A stretch of 52,457 nucleotides of DNA, taken from NCBI RefSeq assembly GCF_012911935.1, contig NZ_JAAXLA010000046.1, positions 1 through 52,457 of the forward strand. The letters run 5' to 3'. A program made the translations under genes and the position numbers. Shown piece by piece: positions 43,493 through 52,457 of this stretch. Every line of letters starts with the position of its first letter. Positions within the stretch are counted from its first letter, which is position 1. This stretch comes from Pseudonocardia acidicola. GTDB taxonomy: Bacteria > Actinomycetota > Actinomycetes > Mycobacteriales > Pseudonocardiaceae. Under the pieces are notes generated by a model. That model saw only the letters and a list, made by a program, of their open reading frames with translations, had not been told where the DNA came from and made no database searches.

Positions 43493-44707
43493 TCACACGA
43501 GGGCGGTGACGCTCCCCCGGATGCCGAGCAGCGAGGTGCCGTAGACCTCGGTACTGATCTCGGGGTTGACCACCGCATGCCGGCTCGCGGTCTCGCTGTC
43601 GCGCCAGATCCGCTGCAGCGGGCTGGACTCCGCGAAACTCGATGCGCCGTGCGCGGACATCAGCGTGCGGATGGCCTCGCGGGCGTAGGTCACGGCCGCG
43701 CCGGTGTCCATCCGGACCAGCGCGCGGGCGTCGTAGTCCGGGTAGACCCCCCGGTGCGCGGCGTCGTCGATCTCGGCGGCGGCCCGGTAGGCGTGCAGGT
43801 GCGCGCTGTCGATCAACGACGCCGCCTTCGCCAGGGCGAGCTGCACGGTGGGCGCCTCGGTCTGTGTGCCGTAGAAGGTGTAGGAGATCGAGCGCTTCGG
43901 CGCCTTCTCGATCACCAGGTCCAGCGCGGCCTGCGCCAGCCCGAGCTGCGGGCCGGCCAGGACCAGCGCGGCGACCGGCACGAACGCCGAGCGGTAGAGC
44001 GTCTCCCCGGTGAACGGGGTGGCGACCTCGCCCTGGATCGCCGTGACCACCGAGATGCAGCGGTGCTCGGGAACGAAGATCTCGTCGGCGACCAGGGTGT
44101 TGGACGCGGTGCCCTTCATCCCGGCGACGAACCAGGTGTCCTCGATGGTCAGGTCCGACATCGGGACCAGCACCAGCTTCTGGTCGGCCACTTCGCCGTC
44201 GGCCCCGAGGATCGGGATGCCGACCAGCGCCCACTGCGAGTGCGCGGACCCGCTGGCCCAGCCCCACTTGCCGGTGACCACGTACCCGCCGTCGACGGCG
44301 CGGGCCTGCGCGGTCGGCGCCAGCACCCCGGCCACCCGGTTGCCCGGGTGCTCACCCCACACGTCCTGCTGCGCCTGCTCGCCGAACAACCCGGTGAACC
44401 ACGCACAGACGTTCATCAGGGTGGTCACCCACGACGTCGATCCGCAGCCGCGCGCCAGTTCCCGGGAGACCTCCAGCTTGGTCCGGAAGTCGACCTCCAG
44501 GCCGCCGAAGCGCTTGGGCCGCATGATCGAGAACAGCCCCGCCTCCTCGATCGCGGTGATGTTCTCCTCGACGACGCGGCGGTCGTCCTCGCTGCGCTGG
44601 GCGTTCGCCGCCAGCAGCGGCACGAGCTTGGTGGCCCGGCCGACGAGGTCCGCGCGCAGTTCACGATCGACATCGGTCGCGCTCGGGCGATCGAGGATGA
44701 TGCTCAT
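43493..44707 (-). CDS. acyl-CoA-dehydrogenase-fold flavin monooxygenase (HsaA/HpaB-like)
   Basis: This 404-aa protein has an acyl-CoA dehydrogenase fold and the features of two-component hydroxylases: the N-terminal AIEEAGLFSIMRPKRFGGLE, the flavin-binding VVTGKWGWASGSAHSQW, and a C-terminal domain with AREAIRTLMSAHGASSFAES. It probably hydroxylates a phenol to a catechol using reduced flavin. The reductase partner is not in the window. It is the first gene of the ring-cleavage operon, divergent from a GntR regulator. Confidence 0.82.
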   Translation of the reverse strand: MSIILDRPSATDVDRELRADLVGRATKLVPLLAANAQRSEDDRRVVEENITAIEEAGLFSIMRPKRFGGLEVDFRTKLEVSRELARGCGSTSWVTTLMNVCAWFTGLFGEQAQQDVWGEHPGNRVAGVLAPTAQARAVDGGYVVTGKWGWASGSAHSQWALVGIPILGADGEVADQKLVLVPMSDLTIEDTWFVAGMKGTASNTLVADEIFVPEHRCISVVTAIQGEVATPFTGETLYRSAFVPVAALVLAGPQLGLAQAALDLVIEKAPKRSISYTFYGTQTEAPTVQLALAKAASLIDSAHLHAYRAAAEIDDAAHRGVYPDYDARALVRMDTGAAVTYAREAIRTLMSAHGASSFAESSPLQRIWRDSETASRHAVVNPEISTEVYGTSLLGIRGSVTALV

Positions 44708-44850
44708 GCGTTCTCCTGACGGGGCGCCGGTCCGTGGTCGGTCGTGGTCGGTCGTCGGCGCCCTCTCGTCGGACCGGGCGAGTCGCTGCCGGTCATCCGG
44801 TGTGGCGTGGACGACACTGTTCCCGCTCGGTCATCGACATGTCAAGACGT

Positions 44851-44877
44851 TTTCGACATTGTGGCCGTCGGTCGAAA
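44851..44877. promoter_or_regulatory. inverted repeat in the GntR/hydroxylase divergent region
   Basis: TTTCGAC (44851-44857) and GTCGAAA (44871-44877) form a perfect 7-bp dyad with a 13-base spacer, and an 8-bp palindrome GACATGTC lies at 44836-44843. Both are in the 187 bp between the hydroxylase and GntR genes. They are candidate operators for the GntR protein. Confidence 0.45.
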
Positions 44878-44894
44878 CTGCTTGACTTCGACCC

Positions 44895-45611
44895 GTGACC
44901 CGGAGCAGTGCCCCCACCCGCGCCGAGCAGGTCTACCTCCGGTTGCGGGCCGACATCCTCGCCGGACGGCAGCGGCCCGGGACCCGGCTGCCGTTCGCGG
45001 AGCTCTCCACGCGGTACGGCGCGAGCATGGGCGTGGTCCGCGAGGCACTGTCCCGGCTGACCGCCGAGGGACTGGTGGAGTCCGAGCCCCAGCACGGCTC
45101 CCGCGTCACGCCGGTGTCGACCGTCGATCTTGCGCACCTGACCGAGGCACGCCGCGCGATCGAGACCCTCGTGCTGCGCCAGGCCGTCGAGCACGGCGGC
45201 GTCGACTGGGAGTCCCAGGTCCTGGCCGCGCACCACCGGCTCGAGCGCACCCCGCAGATGGCCGAGGATGATCCCGACCGGGTCACCGAGGAATGGGCCG
45301 CCGCGCACAGCGCCTACCACCTGGCCTTGCTCTCCGGCTGCCCGAACCCCCGGCTGCTGGCCGTGGCGCAGTCGCTGCGCGACTCCGCCGAGCTCTACCG
45401 CCGGTGGTCGGTGCCGCTGGGGCACGGGCACCGCGACGTCGCGGGCGAACACCGGCGCATGCTCGACGCCGTGCTCGCCCACGACGCCGACGCAGCCGTC
45501 GCAGCACTCGCCGAGCACATCGAGCACACCGCGCGGGTGCTGCTCGAGGCCGGTTCCGACCTCGACGACGAGACCGACGACGAGACCGGCGACGAGGCCG
45601 CAGGCGGCTGA
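44895..45611 (+). CDS. GntR-family regulator (FCD/FadR subfamily)
   Basis: This 238-aa regulator has an N-terminal winged helix (EQVYLRLRADILAGRQRPGT, then GVVREALSRLTAEGLVE). The all-helical FCD domain includes HSAYHLALLSGCPNPRLL and the C-terminal HRRMLDAVLAHDADAAVAAL with metal-type His residues. The tail is Asp/Glu/Thr-rich. The GTG start has no clear ribosome site, so it may be leaderless. It is divergent from the ring-cleavage operon and probably represses it until an aromatic inducer binds. Confidence 0.9.
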   Translation: MTRSSAPTRAEQVYLRLRADILAGRQRPGTRLPFAELSTRYGASMGVVREALSRLTAEGLVESEPQHGSRVTPVSTVDLAHLTEARRAIETLVLRQAVEHGGVDWESQVLAAHHRLERTPQMAEDDPDRVTEEWAAAHSAYHLALLSGCPNPRLLAVAQSLRDSAELYRRWSVPLGHGHRDVAGEHRRMLDAVLAHDADAAVAALAEHIEHTARVLLEAGSDLDDETDDETGDEAAGG

Positions 45612-46077
45612 GCACGGCAGCGCTGCGCGACGCCGGCCATACCCGAGGGCATCCACCTCGCCGGCGAGCAGACCCACGATGTCTTCGCCGCGGGTACCGA
45701 TGCCGATACGACATCGTTCATCGGTCGCTGCACCGCGGCCCTGACGCCGTCATCGGTTGCACGTACCCGCCGCGCGGCTGTCGCGAACGGACCAGCGCGC
45801 GCGTACTGACGGGCCAACGGTCCGGAAGTCGTGTCCGCGAGTTGCATCCCGCCATTGCCGCATGTCTGCAGGTCTGGGAGCCTGCAACCGCGCGACCAGC
45901 ACGGCCCTTGTCGACCGGCGGGGCTTCGAGCCGGAGGACTTCCGCAACGACGAGGGATCTGGTCGCCGGCCACATCCGCATGTCCGCGCGCCGGCTCGCA
46001 GGGACAGGGCCGCAACGTGTTAGCCCAACCGCTCGGGCTGGTCCCACGGGATGTCGTCAGGAGTCAGGAGAGCACCG
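45612..46077. other. intergenic stretch before the pyruvate dehydrogenase operon
   Basis: These 466 bases hold a GCAGCGCTGC palindrome (45620-45629) shortly after the GntR stop and otherwise no recognisable gene. The main promoter of the aceE operon should be here. Short frames on both strands are Arg/Pro-rich and look non-coding. Confidence 0.45.
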
Positions 46078-48756
46078 ATGCTCGAGGACCTGGACCCGCT
46101 GGAGACCCGCGAGTGGTTGGACGCCCTGGATTCCGTGGTGGAGTTCGACGGCACCGAAAGGGCCACGTTCCTGCTCGACGCGCTGATGCGCGAGGCCCGC
46201 CGGGTGGGCGCGCCGGCCCCCTATTCGGGGTCCACCCCGTACATCAACACGATCCCGCCGGGGCGCGAACCGGTCCAGCCCGGTGATCGGGAGATCGAGC
46301 ACCGCATCCGCTCGATGATCCGCTGGAACGCCGTGGCGATCGTGCTGCGCGCGAACAAGGAGTCCTCGGAGCTGGGCGGGCACATCGCGAGCTTCCAGTC
46401 CGCGGCGACGCTCTACGACGTGGGCTTCGAGCACTTCTGGCACGCCCCGACCCAGACCCACGGCGGGGACCTGGTGTTCATCCAGGGGCACTGTTCGCCC
46501 GGAATCTACGCACGGGCGTTCCTCGAGGGCCGGTTGACCGAGGAGCAGTTGCTGAACTTCCGCCAGGAGGTGGGTGGCAACGGGCTCTCCTCCTACCCGC
46601 ACCCGTGGCTGATGCCGGAGTTCTGGCAGTTCCCCACGGTGTCGATGGGGCTGGGCCCGTTGACGGCGATCTACCAGGCCCGGTTCCTGAAATACCTGCA
46701 CGCACGGGGCCTGGCCGACACCGCGCCGCGGCGGGTGTGGGCGTTCGTCGGCGACGGCGAGATGGACGAACCCGAATCACTCGGGGCGCTCTCGCTGGCC
46801 GGCCGGGAGAAACTGGACAACCTGATCTTCGTGGTGAACTGCAACCTGCAGCGCCTCGACGGCCCGGTCCGTGGCAACGGCAAGATCATTCAGGAGCTGG
46901 AAGGGGACTTCCGCGGGGCCGGCTGGAACGTGATCAAGGTGATCTGGGGTTCCAACTGGGACCCGCTGATCGCCGCCGACAAGTCCGGGCTGCTGCTCAA
47001 GCGGATGGAGGAATGCGTCGACGGCGAGTACCAGGACTTCAAGTCCAAGAACGGCGCCTATGTCCGGCAGCACTTCTTCGGCCGCTACCCCGAGCTGCTC
47101 GATCTCGTCTCGGACATGTCCGACGACGACATCTGGGCGCTGACCCGCGGCGGGCACGACCCGCAGAAGGTCTACGCCGCCTACGCCACCGCCGTTGCGC
47201 ACACCGACCAGCCGACCGTGATCCTGGCCAAGACGGTCAAGGGCTACGGCATGGGCGAGGCCGGTGAGGGCCAGAACATCACCCACCAGCAGAAGAAGAT
47301 GGGTGTCGACGTGCTGCGCGCCTTCCGGGATCGCTTCGGTCTCGACATCCCGGACGACCAGGTCGCCGAGGTGCCGTTCCTGCGCCTGCCCGAGGGCAGC
47401 AAGGAACTCGCCTACCTGCGGGAACACCGAGCGGCGCTGGGTGGGTACCTGCCGGCGCGCCGGCGCCGGTCGTCGCAGCCGCTGCCGGTTCCCGGGCTGG
47501 CCGCCTTCGACGCCCAGTTGAAGGGCACCGGGGAGCGCGAGATCTCCACGACGATGGCGTTCGTCCGGATCCTCACCACGCTGCTTCGGGACAAGAAGAT
47601 CGGCAACCGGGTGGTGCCGATCGTGCCCGACGAGTCCCGCACGTTCGGCATGGAGGGCCTGTTCCGCCAGTTCGGCATCTTCTCCCAGGTCGGGCAGCTC
47701 TACCAGCCCGAGGACGCCAACCAGCTCATGTACTACAAGGAGGATCGCCACGGCCAACTGCTGCAGGAGGGCATCAACGAGCCGGGGGCGATGTCGTCCT
47801 GGATCGCCGCGGCGACCGCCTACAGCACCTCCGACACCCCGATGATCCCGTTCTACATCTACTACTCGATGTTCGGGTTCCAGCGCGTCGGGGACCTGGT
47901 CTGGGCGGCCGGGGACTCGCGCGCTCGCGGCTTCCTGCTCGGCGGCACGGCCGGGCGCACCACGCTCAACGGGGAGGGCCTGCAGCACGAGGACGGGCAC
48001 AACCACCTGCTCGCGGCGACCATCCCCAACTGCGTTTCCTACGACCCCACCTTCGGCTACGAGCTCGCGGTGATCATCGCCGACGGGCTGCGGCGGATGT
48101 ACACCGAACAGGAGGACGTCTTCTACTACCTCACCGTCATGAACGAGAACTACTGCCATCCGCCGATGCCCGAGGGCGCCGAGGAGGGCATCATCCGCGG
48201 GATGTACCTGTTCCGCGAGGGGCAGGCCGCCCGGAAGGGCCGGGGAGAGGCGGCGGCGCCGCGGGTGCAGTTGCTGGGCAGCGGGACGATCCTGCGCGAG
48301 GTGATCGCCGCCGCCGACCTGCTCGAACAGGACTTCGGCGTGGCCGCGGACGTCTGGAGCACCCCCAGCTTCACCGAACTGGGCCGCGACGGGATCGCCA
48401 CCGAGCGCTGGAACATGCTGCACCCCGGCGCGCAGCGGCGGCGCAGCTACGTCGAGCAGTGCCTGGCCGGACGCCCGGAGGGCCCGGTCGTCGCCGCCAC
48501 CGACTACCAGCGCGCCTTCGCCGAGCAGATCCGGCCGTACATACCGCACCGCTACGCGGTGCTGGGCACCGACGGCTTCGGCCGCTCCGACTACCGGCGC
48601 GCGCTGCGCCGGCACTTCGAGATCGACCGGCACCACGTCGTCGTGGCGGCACTGTCCGCGCTGGCGCAGGACGGCGTGGCCCCGGCGGCCGGGGTCGCCG
48701 ACGCCATCGCGCGCTACGGCATCGACCCCGACAAGCCCGAACCCGCGCACGCCTGA
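46078..48756 (+). CDS. aceE: pyruvate dehydrogenase E1, homodimeric type
   Basis: This 892-aa E1 of the single-chain (homodimeric) type has the thiamine diphosphate motif GDGEMDEPESLGALSLAGRE ending in NLIFVVNCN. It also has the typical HFFGRYPELL, KTVKGYGMGEAGEGQNITHQ and PDESRTFGMEGLFRQFGI. It decarboxylates pyruvate and passes the acetyl group to lipoyl domains. The ATG at 46078 has AGGAG seven bases upstream. It leads an operon with E2, E3 and a thiolase. Confidence 0.95.
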   Translation: MLEDLDPLETREWLDALDSVVEFDGTERATFLLDALMREARRVGAPAPYSGSTPYINTIPPGREPVQPGDREIEHRIRSMIRWNAVAIVLRANKESSELGGHIASFQSAATLYDVGFEHFWHAPTQTHGGDLVFIQGHCSPGIYARAFLEGRLTEEQLLNFRQEVGGNGLSSYPHPWLMPEFWQFPTVSMGLGPLTAIYQARFLKYLHARGLADTAPRRVWAFVGDGEMDEPESLGALSLAGREKLDNLIFVVNCNLQRLDGPVRGNGKIIQELEGDFRGAGWNVIKVIWGSNWDPLIAADKSGLLLKRMEECVDGEYQDFKSKNGAYVRQHFFGRYPELLDLVSDMSDDDIWALTRGGHDPQKVYAAYATAVAHTDQPTVILAKTVKGYGMGEAGEGQNITHQQKKMGVDVLRAFRDRFGLDIPDDQVAEVPFLRLPEGSKELAYLREHRAALGGYLPARRRRSSQPLPVPGLAAFDAQLKGTGEREISTTMAFVRILTTLLRDKKIGNRVVPIVPDESRTFGMEGLFRQFGIFSQVGQLYQPEDANQLMYYKEDRHGQLLQEGINEPGAMSSWIAAATAYSTSDTPMIPFYIYYSMFGFQRVGDLVWAAGDSRARGFLLGGTAGRTTLNGEGLQHEDGHNHLLAATIPNCVSYDPTFGYELAVIIADGLRRMYTEQEDVFYYLTVMNENYCHPPMPEGAEEGIIRGMYLFREGQAARKGRGEAAAPRVQLLGSGTILREVIAAADLLEQDFGVAADVWSTPSFTELGRDGIATERWNMLHPGAQRRRSYVEQCLAGRPEGPVVAATDYQRAFAEQIRPYIPHRYAVLGTDGFGRSDYRRALRRHFEIDRHHVVVAALSALAQDGVAPAAGVADAIARYGIDPDKPEPAHA

Positions 48757-48852
48757 ACCGCGCGGCCACCGACCATCCGCCCTCCGGACGCGGTGGACCC
48801 CCCGTGACGGAGCTCGACGACAAGCAGGGACGCGGCGCAGAGGGGAACGAAC

Positions 48853-50151
48853 ATGGCAGACGCGACCGAGGTCAAGGTCCCCGACATCGGTGGCTTCAGC
48901 GAGGTACCCGTCATCGAGGTTCACGTCAACCCGGGCGACCGGGTCGACCCCGAGGATCCCCTCGTCACCCTGGAGTCGGACAAGGCGACCATGGACGTGC
49001 CCGCGCCGGCCGCCGGAGCGGTGGTCGACGTGCTGGTCAAGGTCGGCGACGAGGTGAGCGAGGGCACCCCGATCCTGCTGCTCGCGCCGGGCGAGGGGGC
49101 GCTGACGCCGCCCCCGTCGCTGGTCGAGCAGCAGGTGCCGCAGCCCGCGGCCCCGGCCCCCGCGGTGACGACGGTGCCCGCTGCCCCCGGCGCCCCGGTG
49201 CCGGCGACCGCCGCGGCGCCCTCACCGCCGGAGGCCCTCGGCGTCCACGCCGGGCCGAGCGTGCGCCGGATGGCCCGGGAGTTCGGGATCGACCTCGCCG
49301 CCGTGACCGGCACCGGCCCGAAGGGGCGGATCACCAAGGACGACCTGCTCGGCCACGTGCGCGGGCCCGCCGCCGCCCCGGCCGCCGCCGTCCCCGCGGG
49401 CACCGGGATCCCCGAGATCCCCGCGCAGGACTTCGCCCAGTTCGGCACCGTCACGACCCGGCCGCTGTCGCGGATCAAGAAACTGTCCGGGCCGCTTCTG
49501 CACCGCTCCTGGCTCAACGTCCCGCACGTGACGCACGACGACGAGGCCGACATCACCGACCTCGAGCGCTACCGCAAGGACTTGGACACCGCGGCGAAGG
49601 CCGCCACGGACGGCGGTCCCTACCGGGTCACCCTGCTCGCCTTCCTGGTCAAGGCCGCGGTGTCGGCGTTGAAGAAGTTCCCGGAGTTCAACAGCTCACT
49701 GTCCCCGGAGCAGGACGCCCTGATCCTCAAGGAGTACTACAACATCGGCATCGCGGTGGACACTCCGGACGGGCTGGTCGTGCCGGTGGTCCGCGACGCC
49801 GACCGCAAGGGGATCGTCGAGCTGTCCCGGGAGTTCGGCACGCTCTCGGCGAAGGCCCGCGACGGGAAGCTCTCGCCCACCGACATGGCCGGGGGCACGT
49901 TCACCATCTCCAGTCTGGGTGGGATCGGCGGGACCGGCTTCACCCCGATCGTCAACGCCCCCGAGGTCGCCATCCTCGGCGTCGTCCGCTCGCGGGTGAC
50001 GCCGGTGTGGGACGGCAGTGCGTTCCAGCCGCGGCTGATGCTGCCGATCTCGCTGTCCTACGACCACCGCGTCATCGACGGGGCACTCGCCGCCCGGTTC
50101 GCCCGGCACCTGTGCCACCTGCTCGAAGACGACCGCCGTCTCCTCCTCTGA
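48853..50151 (+). CDS. aceF: dihydrolipoamide acetyltransferase (E2) with one lipoyl domain
   Basis: This 432-aa E2 has a single N-terminal lipoyl domain (lipoyl Lys44 in ESDKATMDV), a Pro/Ala linker, a peripheral-subunit-binding domain (PSVRRMAREFGIDLAAVTGT, about 130-167), a second linker, and the catalytic domain with active-site His in SYDHRVIDG. E2 proteins paired with homodimeric E1 often carry two or three lipoyl domains; here two further copies are on the E3 protein instead. The E3 gene follows 17 bp downstream. Confidence 0.93.
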   Translation: MADATEVKVPDIGGFSEVPVIEVHVNPGDRVDPEDPLVTLESDKATMDVPAPAAGAVVDVLVKVGDEVSEGTPILLLAPGEGALTPPPSLVEQQVPQPAAPAPAVTTVPAAPGAPVPATAAAPSPPEALGVHAGPSVRRMAREFGIDLAAVTGTGPKGRITKDDLLGHVRGPAAAPAAAVPAGTGIPEIPAQDFAQFGTVTTRPLSRIKKLSGPLLHRSWLNVPHVTHDDEADITDLERYRKDLDTAAKAATDGGPYRVTLLAFLVKAAVSALKKFPEFNSSLSPEQDALILKEYYNIGIAVDTPDGLVVPVVRDADRKGIVELSREFGTLSAKARDGKLSPTDMAGGTFTISSLGGIGGTGFTPIVNAPEVAILGVVRSRVTPVWDGSAFQPRLMLPISLSYDHRVIDGALAARFARHLCHLLEDDRRLLL

Positions 50152-50168
50152 CGACACCGGAGCCAGCC

Positions 50169-52229
50169 ATGCCCACCCTGGAGATCCAGGTCCCCGACAT
50201 CGGCGACTTCGCCGACGTAGCGGTGATCGAGATCCATGTCGCGCCCGGCAGCGTGGTGGCGGTCGACGATCCGCTGCTCACCCTGGAGTCGGACAAGGCG
50301 ACCATGGACGTGCCCGCGCCGGTCGCCGGGACGGTCACCGAACTGCGGGTCGGCCTGGAGGACCGGGTCTGCGCGGGCACCGTGATCATGGTGGTGGACG
50401 CGGCGGGCGCCCCGGGGACGCCACCGAAGGAGCGGGTCCGGGAGGACGCCGCCCCGGCGCCCGCCGGGCCGGCGGACTACGGCTCGCCGAGTGGGGTCTA
50501 CGAGCGCATCGAGGTCACGGTGCCCGACATCGGAGGCTTCGCCGACGTCCCGGTGATCGAGGTGCACGTGGCCGTGGGCGACCGGGTCGCGGCCGAGGAT
50601 CCGCTCGTCACCCTGGAGTCCGACAAGGCCACCATGGACGTGCCGTCCCCGGCGGCCGGCACCGTCACCGGACTCGCCGTCGGCGTCGGGGACACGGTGT
50701 CGCAGGGCCACGTCATCCTGCACCTGCAGACCGAGGACGAGGCGGCCGCGGCCGCCCGGCCGCCCGCGGCCGTCACGGCCGCCCCGGCTCCCCGGCCGCC
50801 GGCCACCGAACGCGGCGATGTCCACGCCGAGGTCCTCGTGCTCGGTGCCGGGCCCGGCGGGTACACCGCGGCCTTCCGGGCCGCCGACCTGGGCCGCTCC
50901 GTGGTCCTGGTCGACCGGTCGGCGACCCTGGGCGGGGTCTGCCTGAACGTCGGCTGCATCCCGTCCAAGGCACTGCTGCACGCCGCCAAGGTCATCGCCG
51001 AGACCAGGGAGATGGCCGAGCACGGCGTGTCGTTCCTCGCGCCGACGATCGACATCGACCGGCTGCGCAGCTGGAAGGACGGCGTGGTCGCACGGCTGAC
51101 CGGCGGGCTGGCCGGACTGGCCCGGCAGCGCACGGTCACGACCATGCGTGGAACCGGGCGGTTCCTGTCGATGAACCAGCTTCAGGTCACCGGCGACGAC
51201 GGCGCCGTGACGACCGTCAGCTTCGACCAGGCGATCATCGCCGCCGGCTCCGAGCCGATCACGCTGCCGTTCGTCCCGCACGACAACCCGCGGGTCATCG
51301 ACTCCACCGGCGCGCTGAGGCTCGACGGGATCCCCGAGCGGTTGCTGGTGCTCGGCGGCGGGATCATCGGGCTGGAGATGGCGACGGTGTACTCCGAGCT
51401 CGGCGCTGCGGTCACCGTCGTCGAGCTGATGGACCAGCTGATCCCCGGCGCCGACAAGGACATCGTCGCGCCACTCACCAAACGCATCGCGAACCGCTAC
51501 GAGAACATCTACCTGACGACCAAGGTCACTGCCGTCGAAGCGCGACGGGACGGTCTGGTCGTCACCTTCGACGGGGCGAAGGCACCGGAGACCGACGTGT
51601 TCGACCGGCTTCTGGTGGCGGTCGGCAGGCGGCCGGGAGGCCGGATGATCGGGGCCGAGAACGCCGGGGTCCTGGTCGACGAGCGCGGCTTCATCCCGGT
51701 CGACAAGCAGCAGCGCACCAACGTGCCGCACATCTTCGCGATCGGCGACATCGTCGGCCGGCCCATGCTCGCGCACAAGGCGGTGCACGAGGGCAAGGTC
51801 GCCGCGGAGGTGGCCGCGGGCCGCACCAGCTACTTCGATGCGAAGGTGATCCCCTCGGTGGCCTACACCGACCCGGAGGTCGCCTGGGTGGGCGTCACCG
51901 AGAACGAGGCCAGGGCCGCCGGGATCAGGTACGGCAAGGGGGTCTTCCCCTGGGCCGCCAGCGGTCGCTCGCTGACCCTGGGGCGCGACGAGGGCAGCAC
52001 CAAGGTCCTGTTCGACGAGGCCACCGGACGGATCATCGGCTGCGGCATCGTCGGCCCGAACGCGGGCGACCTGATCGCCGAGGCGACGCTGGCGATCGAG
52101 ATGGGTGCCGACGCGGCCGACATCGGCCTGACCGTGCACCCGCATCCCACCCTCTCGGAGACCATCGGCATGGCCGCGGAGGCCTTCGAGGGCACGCTCA
52201 CCGATCTCTACCTGCCCAAGAAGAAGTAA
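50169..52229 (+). CDS. lpdA: dihydrolipoamide dehydrogenase (E3) with two N-terminal lipoyl domains
   Basis: This 686-aa protein has two lipoyl domains in tandem (Lys43 and Lys153, both in ESDKATMDV), each followed by an Ala/Pro-rich linker, then a complete E3. FAD binding is at VLVLGAGPGGYTAAFRAA, the redox pair is C258/C263 in GGVCLNVGCIPSK, the NAD fold is GGGIIGLEMATVYSELG, and the C-terminal His-Glu is in HPHPTLSE. Ordinary E3 has about 460-475 aa and no lipoyl domain; E3 with one lipoyl domain is known in some proteobacteria. The first lipoyl domain is almost identical in DNA to that of the E2 gene around the lysine. Confidence 0.93.
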   Translation: MPTLEIQVPDIGDFADVAVIEIHVAPGSVVAVDDPLLTLESDKATMDVPAPVAGTVTELRVGLEDRVCAGTVIMVVDAAGAPGTPPKERVREDAAPAPAGPADYGSPSGVYERIEVTVPDIGGFADVPVIEVHVAVGDRVAAEDPLVTLESDKATMDVPSPAAGTVTGLAVGVGDTVSQGHVILHLQTEDEAAAAARPPAAVTAAPAPRPPATERGDVHAEVLVLGAGPGGYTAAFRAADLGRSVVLVDRSATLGGVCLNVGCIPSKALLHAAKVIAETREMAEHGVSFLAPTIDIDRLRSWKDGVVARLTGGLAGLARQRTVTTMRGTGRFLSMNQLQVTGDDGAVTTVSFDQAIIAAGSEPITLPFVPHDNPRVIDSTGALRLDGIPERLLVLGGGIIGLEMATVYSELGAAVTVVELMDQLIPGADKDIVAPLTKRIANRYENIYLTTKVTAVEARRDGLVVTFDGAKAPETDVFDRLLVAVGRRPGGRMIGAENAGVLVDERGFIPVDKQQRTNVPHIFAIGDIVGRPMLAHKAVHEGKVAAEVAAGRTSYFDAKVIPSVAYTDPEVAWVGVTENEARAAGIRYGKGVFPWAASGRSLTLGRDEGSTKVLFDEATGRIIGCGIVGPNAGDLIAEATLAIEMGADAADIGLTVHPHPTLSETIGMAAEAFEGTLTDLYLPKKK

Positions 52230-52252
52230 CTCCACGTCAGGGAAGTGATCCC

Positions 52253-52457
52253 ATGCCAGGATCAGTCATCGTCGGCGCCGCACGCACACCGATCGGCAAA
52301 CTCGCCGGCTCGCTCAAGGACCTCTCCGCGGTCGACCTGGGCGGCATCGCCATCGCCGCAGCACTGGACAGGGCCGCAATCCCCGGCCACCAGGTCGACT
52401 ACGTCATCATGGGCCACGTCATCCAAGCCGGCACCGGCCAGATCACCGCCCGCCAAG
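52253..52457 (+). CDS. thiolase (acetyl-CoA C-acetyltransferase), 5' part
   Basis: The ATG at 52253 follows AGGGAAG. The 68 visible residues (SVIVGAARTPIGKLAGSLKD, then VIMGHVIQAGTGQITARQ) are the N-terminus of a thiolase; the active-site Cys region lies beyond the window. It starts 23 bp after the E3 stop and so belongs to the pyruvate dehydrogenase operon. It links acetyl-CoA to acetoacetyl-CoA, for example for polyhydroxyalkanoate or ketone metabolism. Confidence 0.9.
   Translation, partial: MPGSVIVGAARTPIGKLAGSLKDLSAVDLGGIAIAAALDRAAIPGHQVDYVIMGHVIQAGTGQITARQ

Noticed and set aside
41577..44267. 896-codon minus-strand frame across the ring-cleavage operon
   Set aside because: It is the shifted frame of the hydroxylase, FAH and dioxygenase genes and shows only Arg/Gly/Pro-rich sequence.

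Overview
The window is GC-rich throughout, codons end almost always in G or C, GTG and TTG starts are common, and genes are often joined by 4-bp ATGA/GTGA overlaps. Together with DrrAB-type transporters, a conservon-like kinase, a SigG/SigJ-like ECF factor and DUF6295-type small proteins, this points to a high-GC actinomycete, most probably of the Pseudonocardia group. The genus is an inference from gene content. I saw no rRNA, tRNA, CRISPR array or insertion sequence.

Left part (1-16 kb). A truncated small gene with unusual codon use sits at the left edge behind a short hairpin. Then come two small proteins and a degenerate conservon-type (CvnA-like) kinase. From about 2.9 to 14 kb, all on the minus strand, lies a compact tryptophan-dimer (bisindole/indolocarbazole) biosynthetic cluster. 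In transcription order it holds a DrrA/DrrB-type ABC exporter, an O-methyltransferase, a RebC/StaC-type flavin monooxygenase, a RebO-type amino-acid oxidase, a RebD/StaD-type chromopyrrolate synthase and a RebP/StaP-type P450. No glycosyltransferase or halogenase is visible, so a methylated, sugar-free aglycone is the likely product type. The exporter operon and the methyltransferase-led operon share a 97-bp upstream element. A soluble kinase and NarL-type regulator pair is divergent from the cluster.

Middle part (16-34 kb). These are ordinary accessory and housekeeping genes: a response-regulator relic, dienelactone hydrolase, DUF6295, a channel-like membrane protein, a POT peptide transporter, a BASS-type transporter with divergent LysR, Nudix hydrolase, an Hsp70 ATPase-TM-beta-propeller fusion, galactokinase, a secreted NlpC/P60 peptidase, an ECF sigma factor and an aldehyde dehydrogenase. 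Relics of an MHS-family transporter and possibly of a nitrile-hydratase beta-like gene lie between them.

Right part (34-52 kb). A tight seven-gene minus-strand operon combines a GTP cyclohydrolase II/RibD-reductase fusion, a histidine phosphatase, a flippase-like membrane protein, a methyltransferase, a GT4 glycosyltransferase, a PTPS/QueD-fold protein lacking standard active-site residues, and an MDR dehydrogenase. A CDP-alcohol phosphatidyltransferase is divergent from it. This looks like an uncharacterised pathway and is the best candidate for a new system. It is followed by an aromatic ring-cleavage operon (flavin hydroxylase, FAH hydrolase, extradiol dioxygenase, 30-aa peptide) with a divergent GntR regulator. 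The window ends in a pyruvate dehydrogenase operon (homodimeric E1, single-lipoyl E2, E3 carrying two lipoyl domains) running into a thiolase cut by the right edge.
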